DNA from: Roseburia inulinivorans DSM 16841
GTDB lineage: Bacteria; Bacillota; Clostridia; Lachnospirales; Lachnospiraceae
Direction of reading: 5' to 3'
Length of the DNA stretch: 64,000 nucleotides
Assembly (NCBI RefSeq): GCF_000174195.1
Contig: NZ_ACFY01000094.1
Location: forward strand, 1 to 64,000
A program made the position numbers and the translations under genes. Numbering within the stretch: the stretch's first letter is position 1; each line of letters opens with the position of its first letter. Shown one piece after another: positions 26,086-35,095 of the stretch. A model generated the notes under the pieces. It was not told the DNA's origin, made no database searches, and saw only the letters and a list, made by a program, of their open reading frames with translations.

Positions 26086-27261
26086 ATGAGGAATCCGTTA
26101 AGCAAAACAATCACAACGATCCAGCCATCCGGTATCCGTAAGTTTTTTGATATTGTTCATGAGATGAAAGATGCTATCTCGCTTGGTGTTGGTGAACCTG
26201 ATTTTGACACACCATGGCATATCCGTGACGAGGGTATCTATTCGCTGGAAAAGGGAAGAACTTTTTATACTTCCAATGCAGGACTGAAAGAATTAAAAAT
26301 TGAAATTGATAAATATCTGAAAAGACGTTTTGGTGTATCTTATGACTACAACAATGAGATTATGGTGACTGTAGGAGGCAGTGAGGCAATTGATATTGCG
26401 ATGCGTGCCATGCTTGATCCGGGAGATGAGGTTCTGATTCCACAGCCGAGTTATGTGTCCTATCTTCCATGCTGTGTGCTTGCCAATGGAACACCGGTGA
26501 TCATTGAATTAAAAGCGGAAAATCAGTTCCGCCTGACACCGGAAGAATTAGAGGCGGCTATCACACCAAAGACAAAATTATTAGTGCTTCCATTTCCAAA
26601 CAATCCAACCGGAGCGATTATGGAGAAGGAAGATCTGGAAAAAATAGCCGAGGTCGTAAAAAAATATGACCTGTTTGTGCTGAGCGATGAAATCTATTCA
26701 GAGCTGACTTATACAGGTGATAACCATGTTACCATTGCATCACTTCCGGGAATGAAAGAACGTACCATTTTGATCAATGGATTTTCCAAATCCTATGCGA
26801 TGACCGGATGGAGATTAGGTTATGCATGTGGACCGGAAGTGATCATTAAGCAGATGTTAAAGATTCATCAGTTTGCGATCATGTGCGCACCGACGACGAG
26901 TCAGTATGCGGCAGTTGAAGCGCTTCGGAACGGAGATGAAGATGTTGCGAAGATGCGTGAGGAATATAATGGAAGACGCCGTTATCTGATGCACCGCTTT
27001 CAGGAAATGGGATTATCCTGTTTTGAACCGTTCGGGGCATTCTATGTTTTTCCATGTATTAAGGAATTTGGCATGACATCGGAAGAATTTGCAACAAAAC
27101 TGTTGAATTCGCAGAAAGTGGCAGTTGTACCGGGAACCGCATTTGGTGACTGCGGCGAGGGATATCTTCGTATTTCTTATGCATATTCTCTGGAAGATTT
27201 AAAGAAGGCATTGGATCGCATGGAGATTTTCATTCAAGAACTGCGTGAGGAGAAAAATTAG
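26086..27261 (+). CDS. Class I PLP-dependent aminotransferase
   Basis: A 391-residue enzyme of fold type I. The PLP Lys is Lys235 in NGFSKSYAMTGWRLGYACG; PNNPTGA and LSDEIYSEL place the cofactor Asn and Asp/Tyr. It resembles the PatA/YugH group of aromatic or alanine aminotransferases. The Lrp-type gene directly upstream points to amino-acid-responsive expression. Its stop overlaps the GTG of trmL by one base. Confidence 0.88.
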   Translation: MRNPLSKTITTIQPSGIRKFFDIVHEMKDAISLGVGEPDFDTPWHIRDEGIYSLEKGRTFYTSNAGLKELKIEIDKYLKRRFGVSYDYNNEIMVTVGGSEAIDIAMRAMLDPGDEVLIPQPSYVSYLPCCVLANGTPVIIELKAENQFRLTPEELEAAITPKTKLLVLPFPNNPTGAIMEKEDLEKIAEVVKKYDLFVLSDEIYSELTYTGDNHVTIASLPGMKERTILINGFSKSYAMTGWRLGYACGPEVIIKQMLKIHQFAIMCAPTTSQYAAVEALRNGDEDVAKMREEYNGRRRYLMHRFQEMGLSCFEPFGAFYVFPCIKEFGMTSEEFATKLLNSQKVAVVPGTAFGDCGEGYLRISYAYSLEDLKKALDRMEIFIQELREEKN

Positions 27262-27764
27262 TGGCAGAGTTAAATATTGTATTATATGAACCGGAAATAC
27301 CGGCAAATACAGGAAATATCGGAAGAACCTGTGTTGCGACAGGAACAAAACTTCATCTGATCGAACCGCTTGGTTTCCGACTGGATGAAAAAGCGTTAAA
27401 AAGGGCAGGCATGGATTACTGGAAAGATCTGGATGTTACAACTTATGTAAACTGGGATGATTTCTGTGAAAAAAATCCAAATGAGAAGATTTATATGGCA
27501 ACCACAAAGGGAAGACATGTGTATTCGGACGTGTCCTATGAACCGGACTGCTTCATCATGTTTGGAAAAGAAAGTGCCGGAATCCCGGAAGAAATTTTAA
27601 AAGCGAACCCGGATACCTGTGTACGGATTCCAATGATCGGGGAGACAAGATCGCTGAACCTTTCCAATTCTGTTGCGATTGTTTTGTATGAAGCTCTCAG
27701 ACAGAATCATTTTGACCATATGAAGTTAGAGGGACAGCTTCACCGATTAAAGTGGGAGGATTAG
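27261..27764 (+). CDS. trmL: tRNA (cytidine/uridine-34-2'-O)-methyltransferase
   Basis: A 167-residue SPOUT methyltransferase with GTG start at 27261. Motifs are EPEIPANTGNIGRTC at the N-terminus, MFGKESAGIPEE and the C-terminal knot IPMIGETRSLNLSNSVAIVLYE, all typical of TrmL/YibK. It methylates the wobble ribose of tRNA-Leu isoacceptors by family. It is cotranscribed with the upstream aminotransferase and the downstream ECF module. Confidence 0.92.
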   Translation: MAELNIVLYEPEIPANTGNIGRTCVATGTKLHLIEPLGFRLDEKALKRAGMDYWKDLDVTTYVNWDDFCEKNPNEKIYMATTKGRHVYSDVSYEPDCFIMFGKESAGIPEEILKANPDTCVRIPMIGETRSLNLSNSVAIVLYEALRQNHFDHMKLEGQLHRLKWED

Positions 27765-27768
27765 ACGG

Positions 27769-28623
27769 ATGGGAATCATCAAAGCAAAACAGCTCGTTCA
27801 TGAATATATCCGCCGGGACGAAGAAGGCAATGTGGAATCCATCCAGACAGCATTAGATCATATCGACCTTGATGTGCAGCCGGGGCAGTTTATTGCTATT
27901 TTAGGTCATAACGGTTCTGGAAAGTCTACGTTGGCAAAACATATCAATGCGTTACTTGCTCCGACGGAGGGAAGTCTCTGGGTAGACGGAAAAGATGTGA
28001 CGCAGGAAGAAAATATTCTGCCAGTGCGGAAAACAGCCGGGATGGTATTTCAGAACCCGGATAATCAGATCATAGCCAGCGTAGTAGAAGAAGATGTCGG
28101 ATTCGGACCGGAAAATATCGGAGTTCCGACGGATGAGATCTGGCAGAGAGTGGAAGAAAGTTTAAAATCAGTTGGAATGTTACAGTACAGACACCATTCC
28201 CCGAACAAACTCTCCGGTGGACAGAAACAGCGTGTGGCGATCGCGGGTGTTATGGCAATGGAACCCAAATGCATCGTGTTAGATGAACCGACTGCCATGC
28301 TGGATCCGAATGGACGGAAAGAAGTACTGCACGCAGCGCATGAACTGAACCAGAAAAAAGGAGTGACGATTCTGCTTATCACACATTATATGGAAGAGGT
28401 AGTGGACGCAGATTACGTTTATGTTATGGATAAAGGACATGTTGTCATGCAGGGAACACCGCGTGAAATTTTTTCACAGGTGGGAACATTAAAAGAGCAT
28501 GGACTGGATGTTCCGCAGATCACATTGTTAGCAGATCTGCTCCGTCAGTCAGGACTTGACATTCCATTGGGGGTTTTGACCAGAGAAGAACTTGTGGACG
28601 CGATTATGAAAATCGCGGGATAG
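27769..28623 (+). CDS. ecfA1: ECF transporter ATPase EcfA1
   Basis: A 284-residue ATPase: Walker A GHNGSGKST, Q-loop MVFQNPDNQ, signature LSGGQKQRVAIAG and Walker B CIVLDEPTAMLD. The C-terminal extension of about 60 residues is typical of the EcfA group. With EcfA2 and EcfT it forms the shared energising module for many vitamin-binding S proteins; no S component is encoded alongside. Confidence 0.92.
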   Translation: MGIIKAKQLVHEYIRRDEEGNVESIQTALDHIDLDVQPGQFIAILGHNGSGKSTLAKHINALLAPTEGSLWVDGKDVTQEENILPVRKTAGMVFQNPDNQIIASVVEEDVGFGPENIGVPTDEIWQRVEESLKSVGMLQYRHHSPNKLSGGQKQRVAIAGVMAMEPKCIVLDEPTAMLDPNGRKEVLHAAHELNQKKGVTILLITHYMEEVVDADYVYVMDKGHVVMQGTPREIFSQVGTLKEHGLDVPQITLLADLLRQSGLDIPLGVLTREELVDAIMKIAG

Positions 28624-28693
28624 ACGTAAGCAGACAGTGTGGAATACCGCAGGGAAGGATTTCCTGAGTGGAAAAGAAATAATGGAGGGTGCC

Positions 28694-29590
28694 ATGTCAC
28701 TCATTTTAGATAAGATAAATTACGTATACAGCGAGGGAACTGCTTACCAGATCCAGGCGCTTAAGGATGTAAACTTAGAGATCAGGGATGGACAGTTTAT
28801 CGGTGTGATCGGACATACCGGTTCCGGAAAATCAACTTTGATCCAGCATCTGAACGGTCTGGTGAAGGCAACTTCCGGAACGATTTATTTTAATGGTCAG
28901 GATATTTATGACGAGGATTTTGACCTGAGAGAACTTCGTAACCGTGTTGGACTTGTATTTCAGTACCCTGAGCATCAGTTATTTGAGACAACCATTTTCG
29001 ATGATGTGTCTTTTGGACCGAAAAATCAGGGATTGTCCAAGGAAGAAGCAGGACTGCGCGCATTTGAAGCATTGAGAAGCGTAGGGCTGCCGGAGGAACT
29101 TTACTATCAGTCGCCATTTGACCTTTCCGGTGGACAGAAAAGAAGAGTTGCAATCGCAGGCGTACTTGCAATGAAACCGGAAGTGCTGATTCTGGACGAG
29201 CCGACCGCCGGTTTGGATCCGGCAGGAAGAGATGAAATCTTAGATCTCGTCGCAAGAATGCATAAGGAAAAAGGAATTACGGTCATCCTTGTTTCCCACA
29301 GCATGGAAGATGTCGCAAAATACGTGGAACGTATCATCGTGATGAACCATGGGCAGGTGATGTTTGACAATACTCCGTGTGAAGTGTTCAAACATTACAA
29401 AGAACTGGAACAGATCGGGCTTGCAGCTCCGCAGGTAACCTATCTGATGCATGAACTGAAAGAAAAAGGACTGAATGTAAATACGGAGGCTACAACCGTT
29501 GCGGAGGCAAGGGAGAGCTTACTGGAAGTTTTACTTGGAAGGGAACCGAATCACAGGGGTTCCAATCTGGAAGAGGAGAACTTATGTTAA
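28694..29590 (+). CDS. ecfA2: ECF transporter ATPase EcfA2
   Basis: A 298-residue ATPase beginning at ATG 28694, where GGAGGG (28684-28689) is the ribosome binding site; longer in-frame starts lack one. Motifs are Walker A GHTGSGKST, VFQYPEHQLFE, LSGGQKRRVAIAG and Walker B LILDEPTAGLD. It overlaps ecfT by seven bases. It pairs with EcfA1 as a heterodimer. Confidence 0.92.
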   Translation: MSLILDKINYVYSEGTAYQIQALKDVNLEIRDGQFIGVIGHTGSGKSTLIQHLNGLVKATSGTIYFNGQDIYDEDFDLRELRNRVGLVFQYPEHQLFETTIFDDVSFGPKNQGLSKEEAGLRAFEALRSVGLPEELYYQSPFDLSGGQKRRVAIAGVLAMKPEVLILDEPTAGLDPAGRDEILDLVARMHKEKGITVILVSHSMEDVAKYVERIIVMNHGQVMFDNTPCEVFKHYKELEQIGLAAPQVTYLMHELKEKGLNVNTEATTVAEARESLLEVLLGREPNHRGSNLEEENLC

Positions 29591-30396
29591 GAGATATTAC
29601 GTTAGGCCAGTATTATCCGGCAGATTCTGTCATTCATAAACTGGACCCAAGAGTAAAATTATTTGCAACATTAATTTATATTATATCGCTGTTCTGCTTT
29701 AAGGGAATTGCCGCGCTGCTTGCAGCTACGGCATTTCTGTTTGCAGTGATCAAAACATCAAAGGTGCCGTTTAAGTTCATGGTAAAAGGATTGAAGGCAA
29801 TCATGGTTTTAATGCTTATCACAGCATTATTCAACCTGTTTCTGACACCGGGCGAACCGATCGTGCAGCTGTGGATTTTTAAGATCACAGCAGAAGGCGC
29901 GCAGAATGCAGTGTTGATGGCAATCCGACTGACATACCTGATTCTGGGAACTTCGATCATGACTTTAACGACAACACCAAATCAGTTGACAGATGGTCTG
30001 GAAAAGTCACTCATGCCACTGAGCAAAATCGGTATTCCGGTGCATGCTATCGCTATGATGATGTCTATTGCACTGCGTTTTATCCCAATCCTGATCGAGG
30101 AGACAGACAAAATCATGAAAGCACAGATGGCGCGTGGGGCAGATTTTGAGAGCGGAAATCTGATCCATAAAGTAAAGAACATGGTACCGCTTCTTGTACC
30201 GCTTTTTGTCTCTGCATTCCGTCGTGCAGACGATCTTGCGATGGCAATGGAAGCGCGCTGCTACAATGGCGGTGAGGGACGTACCAAGATGAAACCGTTG
30301 AAATATGTGGCGTTGGATCATAAGGCTTATGCAATTATCTTTGCGTATTTTATCGTGATCTTATTGTGCCGTACATTTTTGCCTTGGCCAATGTAA
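29584..30396 (+). CDS. ecfT: ECF transporter transmembrane protein EcfT
   Basis: A 270-residue membrane protein starting with GQYYPADSVIHKLDPRVKL, the conserved EcfT beginning. Five or six hydrophobic segments follow. Two ARG coupling-helix motifs are expected; KAQMARGADFESG and AMEARCYNGGEGRTKM match the first and second. It completes the A1-A2-T module and is translationally coupled to ecfA2. Confidence 0.92.
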   Translation: MLRDITLGQYYPADSVIHKLDPRVKLFATLIYIISLFCFKGIAALLAATAFLFAVIKTSKVPFKFMVKGLKAIMVLMLITALFNLFLTPGEPIVQLWIFKITAEGAQNAVLMAIRLTYLILGTSIMTLTTTPNQLTDGLEKSLMPLSKIGIPVHAIAMMMSIALRFIPILIEETDKIMKAQMARGADFESGNLIHKVKNMVPLLVPLFVSAFRRADDLAMAMEARCYNGGEGRTKMKPLKYVALDHKAYAIIFAYFIVILLCRTFLPWPM

Positions 30397-30454
30397 AGTG
30401 ACTGGATATACGAAAAATGTCTGATGAGGTGTAGATGAAGAAAAGGGAAATTGG

Positions 30455-31198
30455 ATGAAGCGAGTAAAACTGATCGTAGCCTATGACGGAACGAATTACT
30501 GCGGTTGGCAGGTACAGCCAAACGGAATCACCATTGAGCAGGTACTAAATGAAAACCTGTCAAAGCTGCTGGGGGAAGAAATCACAGTGACCGGTGCAAG
30601 CCGGACGGACTCCGGGGTGCATTCCATGGGAAATGTAGCTATTTTCGATACGGAGACAAGAATGCCGGCAGATAAAATTTCATTTGCATTAAATCAGAGG
30701 CTGCCGGAGGATATTGTCGTGCAGGATTCGTGCGAAGTTCCGTCCGACTGGCATCCGAGATATCAGGTCAGCCGGAAAACATACGAGTACCGCATTTTAA
30801 ACCGTACTTTCCGTATGCCGAACCGCAGACTGGACACTTATTTTTATCATCACAAACTGGATGTGGACAAAATGAAGCAGGCGGCATCGTATCTTGTGGG
30901 AGAGCATGATTTCAAGAGCTTTTGTGCAGTTGGGGCACAGGTCAAAACAACGACGCGCACGATTTATTCCTGTGAGGTGGAGAAAGACGGGAATGACATT
31001 ATTACCATCCGAGTGACCGGAAACGGATTTTTATATAATATGGTGCGTATTATCGCAGGAACGCTGATCCGTGTCGGCGGCGGCGAGATGGCGCCGGATG
31101 AGATACCACAGATCCTTGGGAAGAAAGACCGCACAGCTGCCGGACCAACGGCTCCGGCGCATGGACTGACGATGATGGGGATTGAGTATGGAGAGTGA
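30455..31198 (+). CDS. truA: tRNA pseudouridine(38-40) synthase
   Basis: A 247-residue enzyme. The catalytic Asp is Asp52 in GASRTDSGVHS; YDGTNYCGWQ and GNGFLYNMVRIIAGTL are the other family landmarks. It modifies positions 38-40 of the tRNA anticodon arm. It follows ecfT and precedes the L13-S9 operon, the conserved Clostridial order. Confidence 0.94.
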   Translation: MKRVKLIVAYDGTNYCGWQVQPNGITIEQVLNENLSKLLGEEITVTGASRTDSGVHSMGNVAIFDTETRMPADKISFALNQRLPEDIVVQDSCEVPSDWHPRYQVSRKTYEYRILNRTFRMPNRRLDTYFYHHKLDVDKMKQAASYLVGEHDFKSFCAVGAQVKTTTRTIYSCEVEKDGNDIITIRVTGNGFLYNMVRIIAGTLIRVGGGEMAPDEIPQILGKKDRTAAGPTAPAHGLTMMGIEYGE

Positions 31199-31339
31199 AA
31201 AATACGCTTTACAGGAACAGACGTAAAGTTTGTATATGATCTAAAATCTGTGCAGGAGAGAAAATGTTGACAGGACGGAAAGAATGGTCAGATCCTGTGG
31301 ATAACTTAAAAAATCGCCCGGAAAAATAGAAATATTTTC

Positions 31340-31368
31340 TTGACACGCAAGGATTCGTGTAATATAAT
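31340..31368 (+). promoter_or_regulatory. Promoter of rplM-rpsI
   Basis: TTGACA (31340-31345) and TATAAT (31363-31368) are both perfect consensus boxes with a 17-base spacer. They lie about 150 bases before rplM, leaving a leader of roughly 140 bases. Confidence 0.9.
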
Positions 31369-31374
31369 ACATAA

Positions 31375-31517
31375 GTCTGTGATAGTGAATTAATGTCGAA
31401 CCAAAAGCCCCGGTGAGACATTTAAACTATAAACAATTTATTTAATGAAGAAGCGATGTGTCCTGGACATTCACATGGTGGAAACATTTCATAACATTAT
31501 TTCTAGGAGGAAAATCA
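31375..31517 (+). promoter_or_regulatory. 5' leader of rplM, possible L13 leader
   Basis: The leader contains several imperfect hairpins, for example the pairing in GATGTGTCCTGGACATTCACAT (described as 31453-31475). L13 operons of Firmicutes often carry an autoregulatory RNA leader bound by L13. I cannot confirm the consensus without a covariance model. 31199-31339 holds no gene. Confidence 0.4.
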
Positions 31518-31946
31518 ATGAAAACTTTTATGGCTAGCCCAGCTACCATTGATAGAAAATGGTACGTAGTTGACGCTGAAGGTATGACATTAGGACGTTT
31601 AGCATCTGAAGTTGCTAAAGTATTAAGAGGAAAAAATAAACCAATCTTTACACCACACATCGATACAGGTGATTATGTGATCGTTGTAAATGCAGAGAAA
31701 GTTAAAGTTACAGGTAAGAAATTACTTCAGAAAGTATATTACAACCACTCCGATTATGTAGGTGGAATGAAAGAGACTACATTAAAAGAAATGTTAGCAA
31801 AACATCCTGAAAGAGTTATCGAGTACGCTGTAAAAGGCATGCTTCCAAAAGGACCTTTAGGAAGACAGATGTACACAAAATTATTTGTATACGCTGGACC
31901 TGATCACAAACATGCTGCTCAGAAACCAGAAGTTTTAACATTCTAA
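31518..31946 (+). CDS. rplM: 50S ribosomal protein L13
   Basis: A 142-residue protein, the usual length, starting at ATG 31518 behind [24 protein letters not shown] and [15 protein letters not shown] are family hallmarks. The codon choice is strongly biased (AAA, GTT, TTA), as expected for a highly expressed gene. It is followed by rpsI after 17 bases. Confidence 0.97.
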   Translation: MKTFMASPATIDRKWYVVDAEGMTLGRLASEVAKVLRGKNKPIFTPHIDTGDYVIVVNAEKVKVTGKKLLQKVYYNHSDYVGGMKETTLKEMLAKHPERVIEYAVKGMLPKGPLGRQMYTKLFVYAGPDHKHAAQKPEVLTF

Positions 31947-31963
31947 TTAGGAGGTAAAGGACA

Positions 31964-32356
31964 TTGGCTAATACAAAGAATTACGGAACCGGAAGAAGAA
32001 AATCATCTGTTGCCAGAGTATATTTAGTACCAGGTACAGGTAAAATCACAATCAATAAAAGAGATATCGACGAATATTTCGGATTAGATACATTAAAAGT
32101 TATCGTTCGTCAGCCATTAGTAGCTACAGAGACATCTGATAAATTTGATGTTTTAGTAAACGTTAAAGGTGGCGGATACACAGGACAGGCAGGAGCAATC
32201 AGACATGGTATCTCCCGCGCATTACTTACAGTAGACGGTGATTACAGACCAGTTCTTAAGAAAGCTGGATTCTTAACACGTGATCCACGAATGAAAGAGC
32301 GTAAGAAATACGGTTTAAAGGCAGCTCGTCGTGCTCCGCAGTTCAGCAAGCGATAA
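31964..32356 (+). CDS. rpsI: 30S ribosomal protein S9
   Basis: A 130-residue protein with TTG start at 31964 behind AGGAGGT. It begins with [13 protein letters not shown] and ends in the conserved basic tail RAPQFSKR, whose Arg touches the P-site tRNA. The tail is complete, so integration of the element just downstream left the protein unchanged. Confidence 0.97.
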   Translation: MANTKNYGTGRRKSSVARVYLVPGTGKITINKRDIDEYFGLDTLKVIVRQPLVATETSDKFDVLVNVKGGGYTGQAGAIRHGISRALLTVDGDYRPVLKKAGFLTRDPRMKERKKYGLKAARRAPQFSKR

Positions 32357-32390
32357 TCGACTGCTCAGACTATATCAAAATGGTTCAAAA

Positions 32391-32421
32391 AGCCCGGAAA
32401 ATCAAGGTTTTCCGGGCTTTT
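32391..32421 (+). terminator. Terminator after rpsI
   Basis: AGCCCGGAAAA (32391-32401) pairs with TTTTCCGGGCT (32408-32418), followed by TTTT. It ends the rplM-rpsI transcript. It may be native or the first base pairs of the element. Confidence 0.9.
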
Positions 32422-32466
32422 GCTATATCTAAACGGGCTGATATGGTTTGACCAAATTTGGCAAAA

Positions 32467-32576
32467 CGAGAGCCGATTTCATCCAATTTTTAGTGGTCCG
32501 CAAGTGGTTAACTGGCTAAAAAGAGGGCAAAAAGAGGGGGAAGTGGTTCCCAAAGTGGTTAACCGAGAGCCGATTT
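32467..32576 (+). repeat. Direct repeats at the element's left end
   Basis: AGTGGT occurs four times in two pairs (32492 and 32503; 32542 and 32554); the second member of each pair is AGTGGTTAAC. CGAGAGCCGATTT occurs at 32467-32479 and again at 32564-32576. Tyrosine integrases of Tn916-like elements bind short direct repeats just inside the ends, so these are candidate arm-type sites. The stretch 32422-32660 encodes no gene. Confidence 0.6.
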
Positions 32577-32672
32577 TTGGGGTGCTTTTCAGCCCTCCTT
32601 CCCCTCGTTTTTTGGCTGTGGCAGTTTGGCATAGTTTGAGCTAATTTGAATAATTGAATATGAATTTGATGT

Positions 32673-32703
32673 AGCACACAGTATAAATGCTGGGTGCTTT
32701 TTT
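32673..32703 (+). terminator. First leader terminator of the element
   Basis: AGCAC (32673-32677) with an inner CAG/CTG pairs with GTGCT (32694-32698), followed by six T. It lies upstream of parA in the same direction and no gene precedes it, so it would act on transcripts entering or starting in the element end. Confidence 0.65.
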
Positions 32704-32736
32704 CATTTCAGGAACTCGTATTCCGGCGATAGAAAG

Positions 32737-32776
32737 AGCCGTCACTTCACTGTTAATTTTGAAGTGGCGGCTTTTT
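32737..32776 (+). terminator. Second leader terminator of the element
   Basis: AGCCGTCACTTCA (32737-32749) pairs with TGAAGTGGCGGCT (32760-32772) over 13 base pairs, then TTTTT. It sits 45 bases before parA and would block read-through into the transfer genes unless overridden. Confidence 0.8.
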
Positions 32777-32820
32777 CTATTTCCAGAAACAACAGCAACA
32801 ATCAGAAATGAGGTGAAGTC

Positions 32821-33642
32821 ATGAACACACAAATCATCGCCATCGCCAACCAGAAAGGCGGCGTTGGCAAAACAACAACCTGTGCGAACTTGGGAATAGG
32901 TCTGGCACAGGCCGGAAAGAAAGTGCTTCTGATCGACGGGGACCCGCAAGGAAGCCTGACAATCAGCTTGGGAAATCCGCAACCAGACAAGCTGCCATTT
33001 ACACTGTCGGATGCAATGGGCAAAATTCTGATGGATCAGCCTATACGCCCCGGAGAAGGTATTCTGCATCATGCAGAAGGCGTTGACCTGATGCCTGCGG
33101 ATATTCAGCTTTCCGGTATGGAGGTTTCTCTGGTAAACGCCATGAGCCGTGAAACGGTTTTACGGCAATATCTGGACACACTGAAGGGACAATATTCCCA
33201 TATCCTGATTGACTGTCAGCCCTCGTTGGGGATGCTTACGGTCAATGCGCTGGCGGCTGCGAACAGGATCATAATTCCCGTGCAGGCAGAGTATCTGCCC
33301 GCCAAAGGACTGGAACAGCTTCTATCTACGGTCAGTAAGGTGAAACGGCAGATCAATCCAAAGCTCCAGATTGACGGTATCCTGCTGACGATGGTGGATA
33401 ACCGCACCAACTTTGCAAAAGAGATTGCTGCTTTGCTGCGGGACACCTATGGAAGTAAAATCAAAATCTTTGGAACGGAGATTCCACACTCTGTCCGTGC
33501 AAAGGAAATCAGCGCAGAGGGAAAAAGTATTTTCGCCCATGACCCTGGCGGCAAGGTGGCAGAGGGGTATCGAAATCTGACGAAGGAGGTGTTGAAACTT
33601 GAAAAGCAGCGCGAAAAAAATAGAGCTGGCCTCGGTAGATGA
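32821..33642 (+). CDS. parA: ParA/Soj-family ATPase
   Basis: A 273-residue ATPase with the deviant Walker A KGGVGKTTTCANL (from Lys12), the Walker A' DGDPQGSL and the Walker B-like ILIDCQPSLG. It partitions DNA with ParB while the element is extrachromosomal. It is the first gene of the element and overlaps parB by 44 bases. GAGGTG precedes ATG 32821. Confidence 0.92.
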   Translation: MNTQIIAIANQKGGVGKTTTCANLGIGLAQAGKKVLLIDGDPQGSLTISLGNPQPDKLPFTLSDAMGKILMDQPIRPGEGILHHAEGVDLMPADIQLSGMEVSLVNAMSRETVLRQYLDTLKGQYSHILIDCQPSLGMLTVNALAAANRIIIPVQAEYLPAKGLEQLLSTVSKVKRQINPKLQIDGILLTMVDNRTNFAKEIAALLRDTYGSKIKIFGTEIPHSVRAKEISAEGKSIFAHDPGGKVAEGYRNLTKEVLKLEKQREKNRAGLGR

Positions 33643-34525
33643 TCTGTTCTCCACCGAAGAAGGCCGTCAGGATGCAAAGCTGGAAAAGATTCAGGAGATT
33701 CCGCTGTCTGAACTGCATCCCTTTAAGAACCACCCATTCAAAGTCAAGGATGACGAAGCCATGATGGAGACCGCTGACAGTATCAAGCAGTATGGCGTTC
33801 TGGTTCCGGCGATTGCTCGACCGGACCCGGAGGGCGGTTATGAGCTGGTAGCCGGACACAGGCGGCACAGAGCCAGTGAGCTGGCAGACAAGGAGACCAT
33901 GCCGGTCATTGTTCGGGATTTGGATGATGATGCCGCCACGATCATTATGGTTGACAGCAATCTGCAACGAGAAAGCCTGCTTCCCAGTGAAAGGGCCTTT
34001 GCCTATAAGATGAAACTGGATGCCATTAAGCACCAAGGAGCCAGGACGGATTTAACCTCGGCCCAAGTTGGGCCGAAGTTGACTGCGGCAGAAAAAATCG
34101 CGGAGAACAGTCCAGATAGCAAATCACAGATTAAAAGATTTATCCGTCTGACCGAACTGATTCCCGAACTGCTGGACATGGTGGATGAAAAGAAAATTGC
34201 CTTAAATCCTGCTTATGAGCTGTCCTTCCTCAAAAAAGAGGAACAGAGAGATTTGCTGGATGCAATGGACAGCGAACAGGCTACCCCTTCTCTTTCTCAA
34301 GCCCAGCGGCTCAAAAAATACAGTCAGGAGGGGCATCTGACCCTCGATATGATGCGTGTCATCATGGGTGAGGAAAAGAAAAGCGATCTGGACCGAGTGA
34401 CATTTACCTCTGACACCTTGCGGAAGTATTTTCCTAAAAGCTATACGCCCCAGCGGATGCAGGAAACCATCATCAAGCTGCTGGAGGCATGGCAGAAAAA
34501 GCGTCAGAGAGACCAGGAACGATGA
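33599..34525 (+). CDS. parB: ParB/Noc-family partition protein
   Basis: A 308-residue protein starting at TTG 33599 behind GAAGGAGGTG. The ParB nuclease-like CTP-binding domain shows ELVAGHRRHRASELA and VDSNLQRESLLPSERAFAY. An HTH and a basic C-terminus follow. No parS-like site was recognised close by. The 44-base overlap couples its translation to parA. Confidence 0.9.
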   Translation: MKSSAKKIELASVDDLFSTEEGRQDAKLEKIQEIPLSELHPFKNHPFKVKDDEAMMETADSIKQYGVLVPAIARPDPEGGYELVAGHRRHRASELADKETMPVIVRDLDDDAATIIMVDSNLQRESLLPSERAFAYKMKLDAIKHQGARTDLTSAQVGPKLTAAEKIAENSPDSKSQIKRFIRLTELIPELLDMVDEKKIALNPAYELSFLKKEEQRDLLDAMDSEQATPSLSQAQRLKKYSQEGHLTLDMMRVIMGEEKKSDLDRVTFTSDTLRKYFPKSYTPQRMQETIIKLLEAWQKKRQRDQER

Positions 34526-34537
34526 AAGGAGCCGCCT

Positions 34538-34813
34538 ATGATGGATATTTCAGCCCGTGAGCTGAAAGGACACAACATTCTCGCCGTGGAGAGGTTTTGG
34601 GATAACACACGCTGGATGATTGAGTTTTCCGTCCTGCGTCCCAGCACAGCTTACGGCAGCCCCGGAGAGGAAATGCGGCTGTTTTTGACCGAGGACGGGT
34701 ATCAGGCTGCCCTGCAAAGCCAGCAGCGTCGGGAGATTAAGATCAAGCGTTACGCTCGTGTGATTGAGGGACATATCCTCGATTTCAAACCGGGAAAACG
34801 CCGCCGCTCATAA
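34538..34813 (+). CDS. Conserved element protein, paralogue of 36004-36318
   Basis: A 91-residue soluble protein. ERFWDNTRWMIEFSVL, GEEMRLFLTEDGYQAAL and SQQRREIKIKRYARVIEGHI match the pattern of the protein at 36004 residue by residue with moderate identity. Function unknown. GGAGCC precedes the tandem ATGs at 34538. Confidence 0.7.
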   Translation: MMDISARELKGHNILAVERFWDNTRWMIEFSVLRPSTAYGSPGEEMRLFLTEDGYQAALQSQQRREIKIKRYARVIEGHILDFKPGKRRRS

Positions 34814-34842
34814 ACCCATACAACGAAAGGAAAGGAATGACT

Positions 34843-35028
34843 ATGTGTACGGTAAAGGAAATTCAAGAAGCAATCCGGGAAGATTGCAAATCTCAGCATG
34901 ACATGGAATCAACGGATATTGACCGAGTGATGCAAACACTTCCTTTCGCCCAGGAGGAGCCATTTACAGAGGCGCGTCCTCGAAAGCCGCTGTTTTGGTT
35001 CTATGCAAGAAAATTTGAAAAGTGTTGA
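34843..35028 (+). CDS. Small hypothetical element protein (61 aa)
   Basis: A charged, soluble protein (TVKEIQEAIREDCKSQHDM, ending FWFYARKFEKC). The ATG at 34843 has AAGGA at a suitable distance; the ATG at 34837 is too close. Similar short proteins precede the DUF6017 gene in related elements. Function unknown. Confidence 0.55.
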   Translation: MCTVKEIQEAIREDCKSQHDMESTDIDRVMQTLPFAQEEPFTEARPRKPLFWFYARKFEKC

Positions 35029-35095
35029 ACACCGCAATTCTTTGGAATGAGGATTGCGGTTTTTTTGTACCCAAAATTCGGAAGGAGTGAGGTCG

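Noticed and set aside
32420..32644. 74-codon frame at the element's left end
   Set aside because: It covers the direct repeats, lacks a good start and has no protein-like composition.
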